Assembly: GCA_002066995.1 (NCBI GenBank)
Contig: MWTC01000054.1
Location: forward strand, 1-57,314
Origin: Sphingobacteriales bacterium UTBCD1
GTDB taxonomy: Bacteria; Bacteroidota; Bacteroidia; Chitinophagales; Chitinophagaceae
Direction: 5' to 3'
DNA length: 57,314 bases
Shown: positions 1-8,302 of the stretch, piece after piece
Layout of the letters: every line of letters starts with the position of its first letter
Numbering within the stretch: the stretch's first letter is position 1
The notes under the pieces: generated by a model
Told to the model about the DNA's origin: nothing
What the model saw: only the letters and a program-made list of their open reading frames with translations
Database searches by the model: none
Translations under genes and position numbers: made by a program

Positions 1-2
1 AA

Positions 3-95
3 AAACAAAAAGAAGGCAAAAAAAGAATGCGCCAGATCGGGAGCGTAGAGATCCCTCAGGAAGCATTTCTTGCAGTCCTGAAATTGAATGATTGA
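3..95 (+). CDS. lepA: Elongation factor 4 (LepA), C-terminal end only
   Basis: The first bases, read in the frame starting at position 3, encode the last 30 residues of a protein and stop with TGA at 93-95. The peptide contains [17 protein letters not shown] followed by LAVLKL, which is the very conserved C-terminus of the ribosome-associated GTPase LepA (EF4); E. coli LepA ends almost identically. The gene enters from outside the window, so the GTPase domains cannot be seen. There is no sign that the gene is broken; it is cut only by the window edge. Confidence 0.88.
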   Translation, partial: KQKEGKKRMRQIGSVEIPQEAFLAVLKLND

Positions 96-146
96 AAAAT
101 ATAACAGGATTTCAGTATCCTTCGTTGTTTCTGACCTATACCTATG

Positions 147-174
147 GCTGAAGACTGATAGCTGAGAGCTGATG
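147..174. repeat. Four degenerate 7-nt tandem repeats
   Basis: Between lepA and the next gene the sequence reads as four successive heptamers: GCTGAAG, ACTGATA, GCTGAGA, GCTGATG. The consensus is close to RCTGANR. No function is evident. Confidence 0.5.
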
Positions 175-254
175 ATTTATCTTAGGGATCTTTCTTTGTT
201 CAGGACTATTAACTCTCTGCGGCTTTTACTAACTTTAATTTTTAAAAAAGCAGT

Positions 255-650
255 ATGGCTAAACTGGATGCCGGAAATACACTTAAACGGCTGAGAAACA
301 GATACAGGCTGGTGATCATGAATGATGATACCTATGAGGAAGTGGTGACTTTTAAATTATCAAGGTTAAGCGTTTATGTGGCTTTGAGCACAATTTTTGT
401 ATTATTAGTGGGCCTTACAGTGGCGCTCATCGTCTTTACGCCTTTAAAATATTATATTCCGGGGTACGATGACATGAGATTAGGTCGTGAATACCGGCAA
501 ATGAAGTACAGGGTTGATTCACTGGAAAAACAAGTGATCTACCAGACGCAGTATATTGACCAGGTAAGAAATGTTTTGACCGGGAATACAACCATCGCTT
601 TGGATACGAACAAGCTGGTGTTGCCAAAAGAAGAAACAACAAATGATTAA
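255..650 (+). CDS. Small membrane-anchored protein next to bactofilin
   Basis: This 131-residue protein has a basic N-terminal cytoplasmic part (KRLRNRYRLVIMNDDTYEE), one strong transmembrane helix at about residues 39-61, and a short C-terminal part predicted to be coiled-coil (about 75-107). The N-terminal half strongly resembles the membrane anchor of Bacteroidota M23 peptidoglycan endopeptidases, which usually sit beside bactofilin genes. The usual M23 catalytic domain is absent: the protein stops at residue 131 with no HxxxD or HxH motif. Only 11 bases separate it from the bactofilin gene, so co-transcription is likely. It may anchor bactofilin filaments or regulate a cell-wall hydrolase; this is inference. 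Confidence 0.75.
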   Translation: MAKLDAGNTLKRLRNRYRLVIMNDDTYEEVVTFKLSRLSVYVALSTIFVLLVGLTVALIVFTPLKYYIPGYDDMRLGREYRQMKYRVDSLEKQVIYQTQYIDQVRNVLTGNTTIALDTNKLVLPKEETTND

Positions 651-661
651 ATCAAATACCT

Positions 662-1084
662 ATGTTTAATACAAAACAAAAAACCGATATGCTACCCGAA
701 AAAACAAACGGCGGCGGAAATGGCACTACCCTGATCGGTGCCGGCACCACATTAAAAGGTGACATCAGCAGCAACAACGACCTGAGAATTGATGGCACCA
801 TTGTAGGAAATATTAATTGTGCTTCCAAGATTGTCATAGGTGCCAATGGAATCGTGGAAGGCGATATTACCGGCAACCAGGCTGATATTGTGGGCAAAGT
901 ATCCGGCAACATTCGTGCAAAAGATCTTTTGCAGCTTCGAGGCGATTGTGTCGTCAGCGGAGACCTCTATGCAGGCAAACTGCAGGTGGAACCTTCTGCT
1001 ACTTTTAATGGGCAATGCCACATGGGTGCAAATGTAGTGGGAATGAGTAACGACAAAGAGCAGCAGGCTGCAGCCATCAGTTAA
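662..1084 (+). CDS. Bactofilin (polymer-forming cytoskeletal protein)
   Basis: This 140-residue protein has the bactofilin core (PF04519) at about residues 20-125. The short beta-helix turns are visible as repeated hydrophobic-glycine units, for example GTTLKGDISSNNDLRIDGT and VVGNI-like stretches, flanked by disordered polar ends. Bactofilins polymerise without nucleotide into membrane-associated filaments that organise cell-wall enzymes and cell shape. The gene lies between the membrane-anchor gene and a membrane protein gene (14 bases to the ATG at 1099), an arrangement common in Bacteroidota. The start ATG at 662 is preferred; a second ATG lies at 692. Confidence 0.92.
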   Translation: MFNTKQKTDMLPEKTNGGGNGTTLIGAGTTLKGDISSNNDLRIDGTIVGNINCASKIVIGANGIVEGDITGNQADIVGKVSGNIRAKDLLQLRGDCVVSGDLYAGKLQVEPSATFNGQCHMGANVVGMSNDKEQQAAAIS

Positions 1085-1098
1085 ATTGCAATTTGAGC

Positions 1099-1500
1099 AT
1101 GAAGCAGAATTTTCTCCGGCCATTGATCCCTTTGATTTTGTTATTTGTTGCATTAATCGCTATGATTCTGGGCGGAAGAATATTGCTGAGCAGATGGTCT
1201 GTTGATAATAATGTGCTTCTGTTCGGGAATCTCCTGTTGTTTATTGTAACGCTTATTTCATTCAGTCTTGGCCGGCGGGGAATTCAGTCCGGTAACGTAC
1301 AGGCATTCATCCGGTCTGTCTATTCCAGTTTTATAATAAAATTTTTTGTAATTGCCATTGCAGCGTTTATTTACATTATTTCCCTGAGAAAAGATGTGAA
1401 TAAGCCGGCCCTGATTGTCTGTATGTGTTTGTATCTTGTATATACTTTTTTTGAGGTATCCATTCTCGTGAAAATGTCGAACCGAAAAAAGAATGAGTAG
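1099..1500 (+). CDS. Four-helix integral membrane protein, AtpI-like
   Basis: This 133-residue hydrophobic protein has about four membrane segments (roughly residues 7-27, 35-55, 75-100 and 106-125) and a basic C-terminus (KMSNRKKNE). It resembles the small membrane protein that, in many Bacteroidota, sits between bactofilin and the ATP synthase genes and is compared with AtpI. Here no ATP synthase gene follows, so the function remains open. A TTG six bases upstream could also start translation, but the ATG at 1099 gives MKQNFLRPL and is preferred. The end overlaps the next gene by eight bases, suggesting translational coupling. Confidence 0.75.
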   Translation: MKQNFLRPLIPLILLFVALIAMILGGRILLSRWSVDNNVLLFGNLLLFIVTLISFSLGRRGIQSGNVQAFIRSVYSSFIIKFFVIAIAAFIYIISLRKDVNKPALIVCMCLYLVYTFFEVSILVKMSNRKKNE

Positions 1501-2110
1501 AAGAGAATTCCCGATTCATCATTTACAGCATTATTTACCTTCAGGCACTTTTGAAACTGTGCTGCAATACCTGCGGCAGTACAAAGTTCATCTCACCATC
1601 ACCAGGGAACGTAAAAGTATTTTAGGCGATTACCGACACCGTACCCATATCAGCAATCACCGCATCAGCATAAACGGGAATCTGAATGCCTATTCATTCC
1701 TGATCACTTTATTGCATGAACTGGCACACCTGCTGACATTTGAACAACATGGCAACAGGGTGCAGTCGCACGGGCGTGAATGGAAAACGATCTATGCCCG
1801 GTTGCTGGATCATTTTTTAAAAAATAAAGTTTTCCCTCAGGAGATAGAAAGAGAATTATTTGTCTCGTTGAGAAACCCGGCTGCAAGCAGTTGCGCCGAA
1901 GATGACCTGATTCGTGTTTTGAGGAAATACAATAAAGGAGAAAATGAAAACCGTTTGGTAGAAGAGCTGCCCGAACATACTTTATTTCGCACAGATGACG
2001 GAAGGGTTTTCCAAAGAGGAGAGAAATTAAGAAAGAGATTTAAATGCACAGAGGTGAAAACCGGGAAGGTCTATTTGTTCAGCCCTGTGCATGAAGTGGA
2101 AGTTGTATAA
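1493..2110 (+). CDS. SprT-like zinc metalloprotease domain protein
   Basis: This 205-residue protein carries a zinc-protease signature LLHELAHLL, with HELAH at residues 75-79 and a likely third ligand in SHGREWK (His93), as in SprT/Spartan-like domains (PF10263). There is no signal peptide, so it should act in the cytoplasm. The C-terminal half (about 130-205) is basic and rich in beta structure and lacks the four-cysteine zinc ribbon seen in some family members. Related eukaryotic proteins cut DNA-protein crosslinks; the bacterial role is not settled. Its start ATG lies inside the end of the preceding gene (ATGAGTAG overlap). Confidence 0.85.
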   Translation: MSRREFPIHHLQHYLPSGTFETVLQYLRQYKVHLTITRERKSILGDYRHRTHISNHRISINGNLNAYSFLITLLHELAHLLTFEQHGNRVQSHGREWKTIYARLLDHFLKNKVFPQEIERELFVSLRNPAASSCAEDDLIRVLRKYNKGENENRLVEELPEHTLFRTDDGRVFQRGEKLRKRFKCTEVKTGKVYLFSPVHEVEVV

Positions 2111-2569
2111 ATGGTGACGGAGGGGAAACCATACCCATATTATTGAACTGAAGCCGTATTTTAGTGCAGGGCAACTAAATAAAGAAGAAATGGAATTTAG
2201 CAAAGGCTTTTTCAGATTATAAATCCTGTTTTGACACGAAGGGAGTAGTTTTTAAGTTATTAGATCGCTGCAGGTAAAAAAATAAAGCTGCGAGACAGGA
2301 TGCCTCATAGAGCATTGGAGGACATGAAACAAAAACTTACTTCAATTTTCAAAGTCATGAATGTAAAATCACTTACGCAGGCAAACTGAACGGGAAAAAA
2401 TTCTTCGGATTTTCCTGTAATATCTATATCTCAAATTCTATGTATCTTGAATCCGGTTGCCGGTGTGTTATTGTCAACAGGGTATGACACCTTGGGTGAA
2501 TGAAATTTAATACACACAAGCGTGTACCGGGCATGTATAAAAATATTTTATGGAGAAAATTTATTCAAA
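2111..2569. other. Intergenic region without recognised gene
   Basis: About 460 bases separate the SprT-like gene from the sugar isomerase gene. One frame around 2340-2470 is open for roughly 45 codons (it includes ECKITYAGKLNGKKFF) but has no start codon or family resemblance that I recognise. No tRNA, hairpin with a T-run or long repeat was seen. Confidence 0.4.
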
Positions 2570-3490
2570 ATGAAAACGACAAGAAGACAATTTATTATAG
2601 AGAGTTCTGTTGCAGTTGCCGGCGCAATGGCTTTTCCTGAATTGCTGAAAGCGGAAACAAGAAAAGAAAAAATTATTTTAGGACTCCAACTTTATACTGT
2701 CAGGGATGATATGCAAAAAGACCCTCTGGGCACGTTGAAGAAATTGCCTGCTATGGGTTACCGCAATGTGGAACACGCTAATTATAGCAACAGGAAATTT
2801 TATGGTTTTTCTTCCAAAGAATTTAAAAAGATCCTGGATGATCTAGGATTGAAAATGCCCAGCGGCCATACCGTTCTTACATCAAAACATTGGGACGGGA
2901 AAAAAAATGATTTTACCGATGAATGGAAGAATACTATAGAGGATGCTGCTGTATTGGAACAAAAATATGTGATCAGCCCCTGGATGGATGAAAGTCTGAG
3001 AAAAGACTACGACGGGCTGCGTCATTTCCTGGAAATCTTTAACAGGTCCGGAGAATTGTGTAAAAAATCAGGAATGAAATTCGGCTACCACAATCATGAT
3101 TTTGAATTTCAGGACAAGCTGAATGGGAAATTGCTTTATGATATTATTCTGGACAACACAGACCCCAAACTGGTGTTACAACAAATGGATATCGGCAACA
3201 TGTATGGCAGCGGAGGGAGAGCATTGGATATCCTGAAGAAATACCCGGGAAGATTTGAGAGTATGCATGTAAAAGATGAGATCAGGGTGGAAGGCAAAGG
3301 AGAAATGAGCGGTGATTATGAAAGTACGGTACTTGGAAAAGGAGTGTTGCCTGTAAAAGAAATTTGCGACCTGTTTAAAAGTTCGGGTGGAACAACAGAA
3401 TTCATCATTGAACAGGAATCCTACCAGGGAAAGACGCCTCTTGAATGTGCAGGAGAGAACCTGAAGATTATGAAGGAGTGGGGATATTAA
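2570..3490 (+). CDS. Tat-exported sugar phosphate isomerase/epimerase family protein
   Basis: This 306-residue protein has a xylose-isomerase-like TIM barrel (PF01261) after a Tat-type signal MKTTRRQFIIESS with the twin arginines at residues 5-6. Barrel metal and substrate motifs visible include GYHNHDFEF, a glutamine/aspartate strand LQQMDIGNM, SMHVKDE and the C-terminal EFIIEQES. A GTG at 2522 would extend the protein, but the ATG at 2570 puts the Tat motif at the N-terminus. It is a paralogue of the protein at 27947-28813. Family members in Bacteroidota act on keto sugars and cyclitols in the periplasm; the exact substrate cannot be read here. Confidence 0.85.
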   Translation: MKTTRRQFIIESSVAVAGAMAFPELLKAETRKEKIILGLQLYTVRDDMQKDPLGTLKKLPAMGYRNVEHANYSNRKFYGFSSKEFKKILDDLGLKMPSGHTVLTSKHWDGKKNDFTDEWKNTIEDAAVLEQKYVISPWMDESLRKDYDGLRHFLEIFNRSGELCKKSGMKFGYHNHDFEFQDKLNGKLLYDIILDNTDPKLVLQQMDIGNMYGSGGRALDILKKYPGRFESMHVKDEIRVEGKGEMSGDYESTVLGKGVLPVKEICDLFKSSGGTTEFIIEQESYQGKTPLECAGENLKIMKEWGY

Positions 3491-3700
3491 AAGATCTTAC
3501 AGGTTCTTACAAATCCAGGATAATTTATTTCAGCGCTTCCGGCATTTCTAATGATACATGATCTTTTTGTATGAATAAATAATGTGTCGAAAAATCCTTT
3601 TTATGATCTGATTAAGGTTGTTACTTCGCTAATGAGGTTGAATTTAAGGAGATACAAAGTGTTACTTAGATTGTACGATTGGCTTATTAGTCAATACATT

Positions 3701-4189
3701 TCAAAGTCTTTTTAACATCCACAGTGAACAGCCGCAATGGCCGCTGTTTCCCATAGGACCTTTCAGATATTCAAATCCGAATTTAGTATAAATGTTCAAC
3801 GCCTTCCCTAATTCAGGCATGGATTCGATGTAGATATTTTTATAACCGAGTTCTTTTGTTTTCTCAACACATCTCTCGATCAGCTTTCTTCCTAATCCAA
3901 AACCTCTGGCTCCCGGTATTAAATACATTTTCACCAACTCACATGTATCTTCGGGCAGCCCTTTGGTTGGAAAGAGGCCGGCCCCTCCGGCAATTTCTCC
4001 GTTTATTTCCGCAATGTTATAAATAGATCTTTCTGTTTGAAAAAGTTCATAAAGATGATCCGTAGTGGGATCGTCAAATACGGTATTGGGCCGGTTTACT
4101 CCAAATTCGGTCATGGTATCCCGGATAACTTTTGCCAATGCAATATTGTCTGCCGGAAGGATATTCCGGATCAGTATTTCCTGATTCAT
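3701..4189 (-). CDS. GNAT family N-acetyltransferase
   Basis: This 162-residue protein is a single GNAT domain (PF00583). The acetyl-CoA pyrophosphate-binding motif A is visible as VKMYLIPGARGFGLGRKLIE (R-x-x-G-x-G near residues 94-99). It is followed by the helix with CVEKTKELG, strand IYIES and the typical end ALNIYTKFGFEYL. GNAT enzymes move an acetyl group from acetyl-CoA to an amine; the acceptor is unknown. It has no signal peptide and faces away from murB, sharing an AT-rich intergenic region with it. Confidence 0.88.
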   Translation of the reverse strand: MNQEILIRNILPADNIALAKVIRDTMTEFGVNRPNTVFDDPTTDHLYELFQTERSIYNIAEINGEIAGGAGLFPTKGLPEDTCELVKMYLIPGARGFGLGRKLIERCVEKTKELGYKNIYIESMPELGKALNIYTKFGFEYLKGPMGNSGHCGCSLWMLKRL

Positions 4190-4246
4190 AAATAAATTTT
4201 ATTACCGGTGAAATTAACATCATTTTTTTTATTAGGCTGTAAGATC

Positions 4247-4277
4247 TTTGGCTGTAGAAATTTTGAGTATAGCTTTG
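4247..4277 (+). promoter_or_regulatory. Bacteroidota-type promoter for murB
   Basis: A TTTG at 4247-4250 is followed after 19 bases by TAGCTTTG at 4270-4277. This matches the -33 TTTG and -7 TAnnTTTG elements of the Bacteroidota primary sigma factor at the usual spacing. Transcription would start about 30 bases before the GTG start of murB. Confidence 0.65.
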
Positions 4278-4313
4278 CAGTGGATTTTGGGTCGCAATTA
4301 AATTTTTTGTCCC

Positions 4314-5342
4314 GTGATCAGTGAAAATATTTCTTTAAAGCCTTACAATACCTTTGGTATTGATGTGAAAGCAAGGTTCTTCTCTGCTTTTTCAAAGTTA
4401 ACTGAACTGGAAGAACTGTTGGCTATTTATCCGGGTACTTCGGTATTCATTTTGGGAGGAGGAAGTAATATTCTTTTTACCAGAGATGTAAATGGTCTTG
4501 TATTGAAAAACGGGATTATGGGCATTGAACTGATGCATGAGGACGGAGATAACGTTTATGTGAAGGCGGGTGCAGGAGAAAACTGGCACCGGTTTGTTTT
4601 ACATTGTATCAATAACAATTGGGCAGGCATCGAGAATCTTTCGCTGATTCCCGGAAATGTAGGAGCGTCACCGATGCAGAATATCGGGGCGTACGGAGTG
4701 GAATTGCAGGATGTCTTTCACTGTCTTGAAGCCTTTCATATCATAGAGAAACGAATCATTACTTTCACCTCAACGGATTGTGAGTTTGGCTACAGGGAAA
4801 GTGTATTTAAAAGAAAATATAAGAACCAGTTTATTATTCTTAATGTAATATTGAAACTACGCAAGCGCCCTGTCTTTCATATTGACTATGGAAGTGTGAA
4901 GCAGGAACTTGAAAACATGGGAGTGAAAGAATTGAATCTTCGGTCGGTTTCACAGGCGATCATCAATATCCGCAACTCAAAACTTCCTGATCCCGGGCTG
5001 TTAGGAAATGCAGGTAGTTTTTTTAAGAATCCATTTATCCGGAAATCACAGGCCAGCAAGTTAAAAGAAAAATTTCCTGATATCCCTACATACACCGCTC
5101 ATGATGATCTTGTAAAAATACCTGCAGGATGGCTGATAGAACATTGCAACCCGGTTAATGCAACTCAAAGCTGGAAAGGCTTCAGAAGGGGAGATGCCGG
5201 TTGTTATCCTAAGCAGGCTTTAGTGCTTGTGAATTACGGAAAAGCCACGGGAGCAGAGATACTTCAGCTCAGTGATGATATTGCAAGATCAGTAAGGAAC
5301 AAGTTTGGAATCGTCCTGGAAAGGGAAGTGAATATTGCCTAA
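4314..5342 (+). CDS. murB: UDP-N-acetylenolpyruvoylglucosamine reductase MurB
   Basis: This 342-residue cytoplasmic flavoprotein reduces enolpyruvyl-UDP-GlcNAc to UDP-MurNAc with NADPH, an early step of peptidoglycan synthesis. It is the type I (E. coli-like) form and has the same length as the E. coli enzyme. Visible motifs are the FAD-binding ILGGGSNILF (about 47-55), SLIPGNVGASPMQNIGAYG (110-128), GYRES with the active-site Arg161, and GNAGSFFKNP with the catalytic serine at about residue 235. The start is GTG at 4314, supported by the conserved beginning (SLKPYNTFGI) and by the promoter just upstream. Confidence 0.96.
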   Translation: MISENISLKPYNTFGIDVKARFFSAFSKLTELEELLAIYPGTSVFILGGGSNILFTRDVNGLVLKNGIMGIELMHEDGDNVYVKAGAGENWHRFVLHCINNNWAGIENLSLIPGNVGASPMQNIGAYGVELQDVFHCLEAFHIIEKRIITFTSTDCEFGYRESVFKRKYKNQFIILNVILKLRKRPVFHIDYGSVKQELENMGVKELNLRSVSQAIINIRNSKLPDPGLLGNAGSFFKNPFIRKSQASKLKEKFPDIPTYTAHDDLVKIPAGWLIEHCNPVNATQSWKGFRRGDAGCYPKQALVLVNYGKATGAEILQLSDDIARSVRNKFGIVLEREVNIA

Positions 5343-5433
5343 TGACCAGTAAATATCTGATTTTAATGTAGCTCTATCTATGCTGATAACAAACAGTTTG
5401 TGATCTTTCATTAAAATTCTTTTGGGATAAAAA

Positions 5434-5458
5434 AAACTCCGGTTACTTGCCGGAGTTT
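5434..5458 (-). terminator. Intrinsic terminator of the Bax-inhibitor-like gene
   Basis: Arms AAACTCCGG (5434-5442) and CCGGAGTTT (5450-5458) form a perfect 9-bp stem with a 7-nt loop. On the minus strand the stem runs straight into a run of eight T residues. It ends transcription arriving from 5482 and may also stop read-through from murB. Confidence 0.85.
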
Positions 5459-5481
5459 AAAAAGATTTAAAGAGGTATTAT

Positions 5482-6243
5482 TTACCGCCTGTTCAGCTTT
5501 GATAATAGCCGGAGGATCTCGAGATAGAGCCATACTAAAGTTACCAGTAAGCCAAATGCGCAATACCATTCCATGTATTTGGGAGCCTGCATTTGAACGC
5601 CTTTTTCAATCATGTCAAAGTCAAGTAACAGGTTCAATGCTGCCAGTGCAACAACAAAAATGGAAAACCCGATGCCTAACGGAGTGGCTGCATTCGTAAA
5701 TGCACCGATGTTGGCATGGAATAAGTAGGCGATCCATTGTACAAAATAGAATACAGCAATACTGATAGTGGCAATTACAACAATTGTCCTTAATTTTTCA
5801 GTCACACGGATGATGCGGAAGCGGTAAATGAGAAACATCACCATTGCAACGATCAGGGTCAATCCGACAGCCTGCATGACCAATCCGGGATAGCTTGCTT
5901 TAAAAGTATAATCATAATATGCGGAAACGGCACCAACAAACAGACCTTCCAGCAAAGCATAAGCCGGTGCCAGATATGGCGACCATTGCCTTTTAAAAAT
6001 AATGATCATTGCAACTATGAGGCCTCCAAACACACCGATCAGCAACAGGGGCATTGGATTGCTTCCTTTGTAAAACTGGGTCCATGCAAAAAAGCAGGAA
6101 CCCATCATCATCAGAAACAGAAAGCCAAAGCGGTTCAGCGTGCCGTTCACCGTCATGGCCTGTGAAGATGCCATTCCCTGAAATATCGTTCCGTCAAAAG
6201 CCTTTTCCTGCATGGCAGGGTTACTTGATTTGAATAATGCCAT
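5482..6243 (-). CDS. Bax inhibitor-1 / YccA family membrane protein
   Basis: This 253-residue protein has seven predicted membrane helices between about residues 38 and 245, which fits the Bax1-I family (PF01027). Its end YMEWYCAFGLLVTLVWLYLE followed by ILRLLSKLNRR is typical of the Bacteroidota form. Eukaryotic and some bacterial relatives form pH-sensitive calcium leak channels; in bacteria the physiological role is not well established. It lies 55 bases downstream of the nagB fusion on the same strand and ends at a clear terminator, so it may be the last gene of that transcript. Confidence 0.88.
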   Translation of the reverse strand: MALFKSSNPAMQEKAFDGTIFQGMASSQAMTVNGTLNRFGFLFLMMMGSCFFAWTQFYKGSNPMPLLLIGVFGGLIVAMIIIFKRQWSPYLAPAYALLEGLFVGAVSAYYDYTFKASYPGLVMQAVGLTLIVAMVMFLIYRFRIIRVTEKLRTIVVIATISIAVFYFVQWIAYLFHANIGAFTNAATPLGIGFSIFVVALAALNLLLDFDMIEKGVQMQAPKYMEWYCAFGLLVTLVWLYLEILRLLSKLNRR

Positions 6244-6298
6244 AGTTGATTTTTTTTAAAGATAAAAAGGGTTACGCAATTTTTAAAACAAGCGATTG

Positions 6299-8227
6299 TT
6301 AATAATGCCACCTGACGAAAGCCTCCATTGCTGCATAATGTGTAAGTCCCAGTGCAGCATAGAGATTTGCTGTGTTTTCATTTCGTTCCTCTGCCCGCTG
6401 CCAGAATTCTCTTGAATCGCTTCCCTGGAAGGGAACCATGTCTTTTTGCGACTGGTGAATAAAAATTCCGAACCTTTTCTTGAGTACCTGGTCGGGGCTC
6501 ATTGGTATTGCCATTTCAATCTCCTCTATATTCCATTCCTGCCAGGCGCCTTTATAGAGCCAAAGCCAGCAATCTTTTATCCATTCATCACCGGCTTTTT
6601 TAATACGCTTCAACGATTCCAGGGTGATATCGAGACAGACTTTGTGGGTTCCGTGAGGATCAGAAAGGTCGCCGGCACAAAATACCTGGTGCGGTTTTAT
6701 ACTTCGCAGCAGATCCATAGTGATCTTGATGTCTTTTTCACCCATCGGTTTTTTTTCTATTGTTCCCGTTTCATAAAAAGGAAGGTTAAGAAAATGAATA
6801 TTATTTTCTTTAATGCCTACATAGCGGCAGGTGGCTTTTGCTTCACCGCGCCGGATCAGTCCTTTTATTGACCGTATCTTTGGCGTATCTACCTGGTTTG
6901 ATTTTTTCTTTGATAAAAACTTCCTGGCTTCGTCCAGTATCTTTCTTGCCTGGCCGGTATTTATTCCGGCAATCTCTTCGAAACCAACTGCGAAGTCGAG
7001 AAACCTGGTAACGAATTCATCTGTTACTGCAATATTTCCCGATGTTTGATAAGCTACGTGTACGTCATTTCCCTGGTCGTGCAATCGTTGAAAAGTTCCG
7101 CCCATGCTGATGATATCGTCATCGGGATGCGGAGAAAAAATGATTACTCTTTTAGGATAGGGAATGGAGCGTTCGGGATGGCCCGGTAAAACAACATTCG
7201 GTTTTCCGGCAGGCCAGCCTGTTATCGAATCACGAAGCATGTAATAAACCTGCAAATTGATCTCGTAAGCATCGCCTTTTTCAACCAGCAGGTCGCTCAA
7301 TCCGTACTCGTTGTAATCTGTATTGGTAAGGCTTAAAACCGGTTTATTTAATTTCAAAGCCATATTGACCACAGCTTTCTTGATCATTTTGGGGGTCCAT
7401 TCACAATCACCGGTAAGCCAGGGAGATTTTATCCTTGTCAATTGTGAAGCAGCGGATTCATCAATTACAAAGGTGACGTCATCATGATTTTGCAACAAAG
7501 ATGCCGGTACGTGTTCGGTATCATCTCCTTCAACTGCTTTTTGTAAAACGGGGGCTTTTACTTCTCCCCATGCCATAAGAATGATTCTTTTTGCTTTCAG
7601 TATAGTGCCGATGCCCATGGTAATAGCCAGTCTGGGCACTTCAGAAATATTTGCAAATTCGTATGAATTGGCAAGGCGGGTGGAATTATCCAGAGTAATC
7701 AGTCTTGTTTTGGAATAAATTCCGGATCCGGGTTCGTTGAACCCTATATGCCCGTTGTTACCAATACCCAGTATCTGCAGGTCTATTCCCCCTGCATCTG
7801 CTATCATTTTTTCATACTCCCTGCAATGTGATTTAATATCTTCTTTTTTTATTTCGCCGTCGGGGATATGAATATTCCTGGGGTCAATATCAATATGATC
7901 GAATAAGTTGACCCGCATAAAACGGTTGTAACTTTGAAGAGCCACCTTTTCTATCGGGTAATATTCATCAAGGTTGAATGTGATCACATTCTTAAAACTC
8001 AGCTTTTCTTCCCGGTGCATCCGTACCAGTTCTGCATACAGGGATTTGGGTGTGGAACCGGTTGCTAATCCCAGTACGCATTTCTCGCCTTTCTTTTGTT
8101 TGGAGCGGATCGTCGCTGCTACCTGTTGCGCCACGAACCCGGATCCATTCTGCAGGTCCGGGAAAATTTTAACCGGAATTTTTTCAAAGCTGTCTGAAAG
8201 ATCGATAGAAAAAACCTTTTTTGCCAT
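6299..8227 (-). CDS. nagB: Glucosamine-6-phosphate deaminase fused to a PIG-L deacetylase domain
   Basis: This 642-residue protein has two enzymes in one chain. Residues about 20-270 are NagB (PF01182): GLATGSTPKSLY (53-64), the catalytic NLDEYY (Asp87) and LGIGNNGHIGFNEPGS (His160). NagB converts glucosamine-6-phosphate to fructose-6-phosphate and ammonia. Residues about 358-600 are a PIG-L/LmbE zinc deacetylase domain (PF02585) with SPHPDDDI (365-372) and a later DPHGTH. This fusion is known from Bacteroidota; its deacetylase part may remove acetyl groups from amino sugars, which is inference. The protein has no signal peptide. It lies downstream of two hexosaminidases, which supply GlcNAc. 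Confidence 0.92.
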   Translation of the reverse strand: MAKKVFSIDLSDSFEKIPVKIFPDLQNGSGFVAQQVAATIRSKQKKGEKCVLGLATGSTPKSLYAELVRMHREEKLSFKNVITFNLDEYYPIEKVALQSYNRFMRVNLFDHIDIDPRNIHIPDGEIKKEDIKSHCREYEKMIADAGGIDLQILGIGNNGHIGFNEPGSGIYSKTRLITLDNSTRLANSYEFANISEVPRLAITMGIGTILKAKRIILMAWGEVKAPVLQKAVEGDDTEHVPASLLQNHDDVTFVIDESAASQLTRIKSPWLTGDCEWTPKMIKKAVVNMALKLNKPVLSLTNTDYNEYGLSDLLVEKGDAYEINLQVYYMLRDSITGWPAGKPNVVLPGHPERSIPYPKRVIIFSPHPDDDIISMGGTFQRLHDQGNDVHVAYQTSGNIAVTDEFVTRFLDFAVGFEEIAGINTGQARKILDEARKFLSKKKSNQVDTPKIRSIKGLIRRGEAKATCRYVGIKENNIHFLNLPFYETGTIEKKPMGEKDIKITMDLLRSIKPHQVFCAGDLSDPHGTHKVCLDITLESLKRIKKAGDEWIKDCWLWLYKGAWQEWNIEEIEMAIPMSPDQVLKKRFGIFIHQSQKDMVPFQGSDSREFWQRAEERNENTANLYAALGLTHYAAMEAFVRWHY

Positions 8228-8247
8228 CTAAAAATGATTTTGGAAAG

Positions 8248-8255
8248 CAAATATA
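8248..8255 (-). promoter_or_regulatory. Possible -7 element upstream of nagB
   Basis: On the minus strand TATATTTG lies about 20 bases upstream of the nagB start and matches TAnnTTTG. No TTTG is found at the expected distance upstream, so this could be a weak internal promoter that lets nagB be made apart from the hexosaminidases. Confidence 0.35.
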
Positions 8256-8302
8256 AATGATTGCAACGAGGGTTATTTATGTGCTACCGGCTATAGTAGA
8301 AA

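Noticed and set aside
752-1153. A 133-codon minus-strand ORF over the bactofilin gene
   Set aside because: It is antisense to a well-supported gene and has no domain features.
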